From positions 7,502,001 through 7,566,000 of the forward strand of contig OZ020269.1 in the NCBI GenBank assembly GCA_963971225.1: DNA of 64,000 nucleotides, read 5' to 3'. The DNA comes from Melieria omissa (Eukaryota; Arthropoda; Insecta; Diptera; Ulidiidae). The stretch's first letter is position 1; each line of letters opens with the position of its first letter. The translations under genes were made by a program, and so were the position numbers. This document shows positions 59,858 to 64,000 of this stretch, piece after piece. A model generated the notes under the pieces. The model searched no databases. It saw only the letters and a program-made list of their open reading frames with translations, and had not been told where the DNA came from.

Positions 59858-62800
59858 GGTTCTCGCCAGTGCACGCTCGGGTCAAAATGCCACACTTTGC
59901 TTTCCACTATGTATTTCTAACAGTAATTTGGCCACTTTGGTGCTTCTTCTTCACTCTCGACGGGGAGCTGCATTTAAATGTTTCCTCTCTTTTCAAACAT
60001 ACGCAAGTATCTTCGTCGCGCACTTGTTGGAATCTCCGATTTTATTTAATTGCTGCAACAATTTTACATTTATTATTAAAAAATTTCATTTCAGTATTTT
60101 TATTACGACACAAAATGTGTGTGTGTTTTTTTTGGAGCGTTAAAATGAAATATCACGCAAGTTTTTGTCGCGTGCCGCTGCACCATTCGCATGCACACGC
60201 GGGCGACTGTGCAGACGCGCGCACACGGATCGAGCGAGAGCTTTGCATTTTTTAGGTGTTGCGAGTTGAAAAAAAAAATAATGAAAATAAATAACTGAAA
60301 ATAAATTTCGACAGTGTTGCACGCCGCGTCGAGATTTTTGTTTATTATTGTACAATGGCGACGCCAAAAACAACAACAAAGACCACAATGTGCGGTGGCA
60401 TTACATAAAAGTTTACAACAAGAAATAATGATGACAACATTCAAAGGAAATTATTCAAAAGCAGAAATTCAAAAAAACCTTAAATATGTGAAGCTAAAAA
60501 TAAACACCAAAGAAATTCCCAATTTGTTACATTATTGTAATGCAGTGGTTGTTGTTGTCGACTATTAGTCGTTGCTGTTGTTGTTGTTTGCAGTCGAGTT
60601 CACTACAAAGAGTTGCGTGGGACGTTCGAGCATAATTTTATACTTTCACGCCTTTTTATTTGTTGTAGTTGTTGCTGTTCTGTCTTAAAATTGTGTTGCA
60701 TGTTGTAAATTGCTGTTTCACTTGTTTCAGCTGCTGCCACGCGACAATTTTTGAGCTATTTAAAACGAGGTACGCGGTCACTCATACGACAGGGTGGACC
60801 ATTACAATTCAACACCTATGTATGAGGGCCGGAAAATGTGCAGGGGGAAAGTGGGTGCGGAGGTACATAATGTGTCCACTGTTATTGCTGACACTTTGCT
60901 GTTGCTTCTTTTGCATTTTACGCGGCATACAATCACAATTTCCTTAGCTAATGTGCGGCAAAATTCAGCTGTTTGATGTGTGAACAAAACTGAAAAAAAG
61001 AAAACAAAAACTATGTAAGTATAAAATATTAAATTTAAAATGCTCCAAGTGATTAATAAGCAGCAATAACTATTAAGAAAAATGATTTGAAAATTAAAAA
61101 AACGGCAAATGGAGAAAGAGACACCAGAAAGGTTTTGGCTGTTTTTGGTTTTTTTGTACGTTTCTTGTTTCACAAATCTTTTGTGCATCTAAAATTATGC
61201 ACCGCGGCCACACGGCAACAGCGCAAAGCGGAATCGATGCAAATGAAAAATGTTAAAAATGTAGAAAAAGTGACATAAACAAACGTGCATAAAAAGACAA
61301 AAACAATAAATGCAAATCGCTTACATAACATTGACCCAAACATTTGGAAAAAATACATAAACTAGTTTCGGTTGCTTAGTTTCGTCGCCCCTACCACAAC
61401 GCAAACCAATCAGCCGCGGCCTGGCGCCGGCCCCGTACGCGCACTGCACGCACCCACTGGCCGCGCCTTGCCCACTGCTTTTGGGCTAATTTCGTTTTCA
61501 CTCGAGCACTCTTTAAGCGCTGCCACTAGAAAATGTTGCACATGTAGCGGCGACCGGCAGATGCGAGGCGTGCTGGCATTTTGCAAAAACATTGAAATGA
61601 ATTATGCGGCGCCTTGGCAATTATGCGAGGCGCAGCATGTGTAGGGCTTCGCCACTGCCTGACATCCACATAAACATTGCGGACTCCAGCAGCTCAGTGG
61701 TTCGTGTGTCTGCAGATTTGACAGCTGAATTTTACATTTTCTTAAGTAAAATCCACATCGAATGTCACACACTGTGTCGCAGTTGTTGTTGCTGTTGCAA
61801 TAGAACAAAGTGCCCAGATCAGTGGTGACCAGTGTTGCCATGCATTTGGCAGCTCTTTAAAGTAAAATGGACAGATGGGGGCGATAAATGGCGACTTGCT
61901 GCAAACCAAGGAGAAAATATTACATATATTTGCACGCTTCGACAAGGCAACGCACGCGGCCACAGTGCGTCACAAATGAAATCAGCAACAATGGCAACTG
62001 CAACCATTAGCTGTAAAAAACTTCGGCATTGCGTTGCAAATTAAATTTTGAACTCACGCTGACGTCGTTGCCGATACTGGCCGATGATAGTGCGCTGTCT
62101 GCGGACCATGTTGGCAGTTGGAAGAGGAGAAATGGAGGGGGGGGAAGACACGTATGTTGCCGTCTTGCTAAATGGAAATGCGTGCAACGGCCCAGCGTGC
62201 CACGCAAATGTGCCGTGCAGTGCAAGAAGTGTCAATAACTTGAATTGCTGGCCGGCTGGTTGGTTGGTTGGTTGGTTGGCTGGCAGCTCATTTGACTGCC
62301 ACACTGGCCGCGCTGCGGTTGATACCGAGTCTATTTTTATTTCAACTTCTCGTTCTTAGCCACTTCTTGCTTTCCTCGCTTTTCTCGCCGCCAAAGTGCT
62401 ATCGAGTTGTTGTTGGTTGGTCGCTATAGTTGTTGTTGCTGTTGCTGCAATCCTACACTCTGCGCCTGTAGAATTTCGTGCACTTAACACCAACTGCCAC
62501 AGCGCCGAAGATGCAGCAGCAACACCTCAATAAAGCCAAATAAAAACGCGAAAATGTGCAACGAAAGAGCAGACATGTAGAAAATAGCAAAAGAATATAA
62601 ACGACAATAAAAGGGAAAACCGGAATTTCGAATTTTCAACTGCGCGGAATCGCAACAACACCAGAGCAGATAACAATCCCCACTGGAAACTTGTTTGCAC
62701 AACCGGCAACGTTGACTCCCAGTGCAGCGTCCTGGCCGCACAGAACCCAATGCAACGTCACTGCATGCGAGCAGCGAAGGGGCGGGCGACCGCGCGGAGA

Positions 62801-63766
62801 AGGCAGTGCGAAATGCGAAGTGCGCTTTGGCGTTAAATTGTGCAAGCGGATGGCGCGCAGGCGGGCGCGCCGAGGGATGCACCCAAAGTACAATGACACA
62901 TCCTTTCCAAAACAACGCCAACAACAACATCGACATCGACGACATCGACGCTAACAAAAATAGCAACGCAGGCAACGGCAGCAGCATAAAATGCGATAAA
63001 CTGAACAAATTCCGCCGACAGTTGGGTGTTCTTTGTCAGCGGCAGCGCCGCAGTGCCGCGCACATGGCCACATGTAATTTTTGATTTGGCACAGTCCAGA
63101 GACCGAAAATTAAATCAGCTCGAGGCGCACGAAAACGACCAACAGGTCACCGCTGCTGCAGTGGCAAATAACTGTAATTGCCGCTTGCTGCGACGATCAT
63201 TAAGACGAGGACAAAACAGTGCGACCAATGCAGCGGCGTAATTGTGCGTTGCACTTGCAGTCCCACCCAGCAGGCGCGGCTGCGTCTTCAAAAGCGAAAA
63301 CTTGCGCCCGCCGGCTGTCTTCGATTACGAAAGCGCAACATCTCCATCCCCCTTGGCCACAATATCCGTTGCTGCAATGCTTCTTCTTCTTCTATGTATT
63401 GCTTAATGATTTGCCTGAAATTAAGTAACAAGCAACGAACACGATTTGGACAATTTGCGAGGAGCGAAAGTTAAACAGGTAAATGCGAACAATTATGACA
63501 AAAAGCAATGTTAATGGCCACACTTGAGGGTCTTCAGAGCCCAATTTGGGCTTTCACACTGGGCACTGTTACATAAGTAAAACTCAAAAGCTCTAAGTTC
63601 ATTGTGAAAAGCAAAGTTTTAAAACAAAGTTTTTAAAACGCTTTGCTTTATAGAAAAATCTTCCTTTTACTATTATTTTCAATTTTTGGGAATCCCCGCT
63701 TGGACATCCAGCTAATAATTTTTTGCTTTGTAAGGAAAACTTTATTTTACAGAAGTTCGAAATCCG
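59858..63766 (-). other. Upstream region and probable 5' leader
   Basis: Directly above the first ATG lies sequence with an in-frame stop, so it is leader or promoter. No convincing TATA or initiator could be assigned. It contains the possible exon at 62058-62109 and a TTGG repeat near 62256-62279; otherwise nothing supported. Confidence 0.5.
62058..62109 (-). CDS. Possible upstream exon with donor at 62058
   Basis: A minus-strand donor AGC/GTGAGT at 62058 follows a pyrimidine-rich stretch and a CCAACATGG start context at 62109. Two readings are possible. A start at 62109 gives MVRRQRTIIGQYRQRRQ and leaves in phase 1. An acceptor CCGCAG with exon 62058-62098 gives SALSSASIGNDVS and leaves in phase 0, which fits exon B. 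The second reading resembles the end of exon A (NASFSSASVAGSIQ). It may be an exon of a longer isoform or untranslated leader. Confidence 0.3.
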
Positions 63767-63770
63767 TTAA

Positions 63771-64000
63771 CCGTAGATCGAGCTTCGTATCAAAAATGAT
63801 ACATTTGGTTTTTTGTTTTATTATAACTTTTTTCAGTATATAATTAATTGAACCATTCTTGTGACTTCGTTTGTGCTGGGATTAGGCTTGTTTAAAACCA
63901 TCTTTCATACTTTTTAAGAAATAGATCTTGAGAAAATTGAAAAGTTTATAATTTTCTCCTTTGTATACATAGGATAGGATTCCTTAATTTTTTGAAGCTC
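63771..64000. mobile_element. TTAA-flanked MITE, second copy cut by window end
   Basis: Starts CCGTAGATCGAGCTTCGTAT after TTAA (63767-63770), and the last bases, TTTTTTGAAGCTC, are the beginning of the other inverted end. Relative to the copy at 1658 it is in reverse orientation and has about 65 extra interior bases. Confidence 0.7.

Noticed and set aside
62484..63008. A 174-residue minus-strand frame with hydrophobic stretches
   Set aside because: Hydrophobicity comes from CAA/GTT-type repeats read in antisense; no consistent start or splice evidence.

Overview
The window is eukaryotic and looks like a higher fly, most plausibly a tephritid fruit fly or a relative. Reasons: long introns full of CAA/GTT-type triplet runs, GT-AG splice sites, poly-Q and poly-N coding exons, and insect-type transposons (Transib, mariner, hAT, a tRNA-headed SINE). 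Nothing bacterial is present, and there is no rRNA gene or CRISPR array.

Nearly the whole window belongs to one large minus-strand gene. Five exons join in frame: 59213-59857, 25380-25570, 21288-21589, 18047-18908 and 16258-17979 (splice phases 0, 2, 1, 2, 2). Together they encode about 1240 residues of a proline-, serine- and Q/N-rich scaffold. The largest exon has a conserved-looking block, SSSASDY and SEKM motifs and several LPPPP-type motifs, which I read as the actin-binding ASD1 half of a Shroom protein. The Nance-Horan/GUK-holder family is the main alternative. The gene runs out of the window on the left with an open splice donor, so its C-terminus is not seen. Extra 5' exons are possible at 51254-51382 and 62058-62109, and a small 3' exon at 14711-14753.

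Layout, left to right: 1-14.7 kb is noncoding with small inverted-repeat elements. 14.7-25.6 kb holds the coding exons. 25.6-59.2 kb is a 33.6-kb intron that has collected transposons: a mariner deletion derivative at 29.2 kb, two copies of an unnamed 4-bp-TSD family at 32-35 kb, a 3.4-kb RAG1-like Transib at 36.4-39.8 kb interrupted by a mariner, two hAT-type MITEs at 47-49 kb, a tRNA-derived SINE at 52.3 kb and a mariner interrupted by a hAT MITE at 57.1-58.6 kb. 59.2-64 kb holds the first coding exon and upstream sequence, ending inside a second copy of a TTAA-flanked MITE first seen at 1.7 kb.

The most interesting element is the Transib. Its transposase is a decayed relative of the RAG1 recombinase. 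Its left end begins with CACAGTG, the same heptamer that V(D)J recombination signals use, and the element is bounded by an exact 5-bp target duplication.
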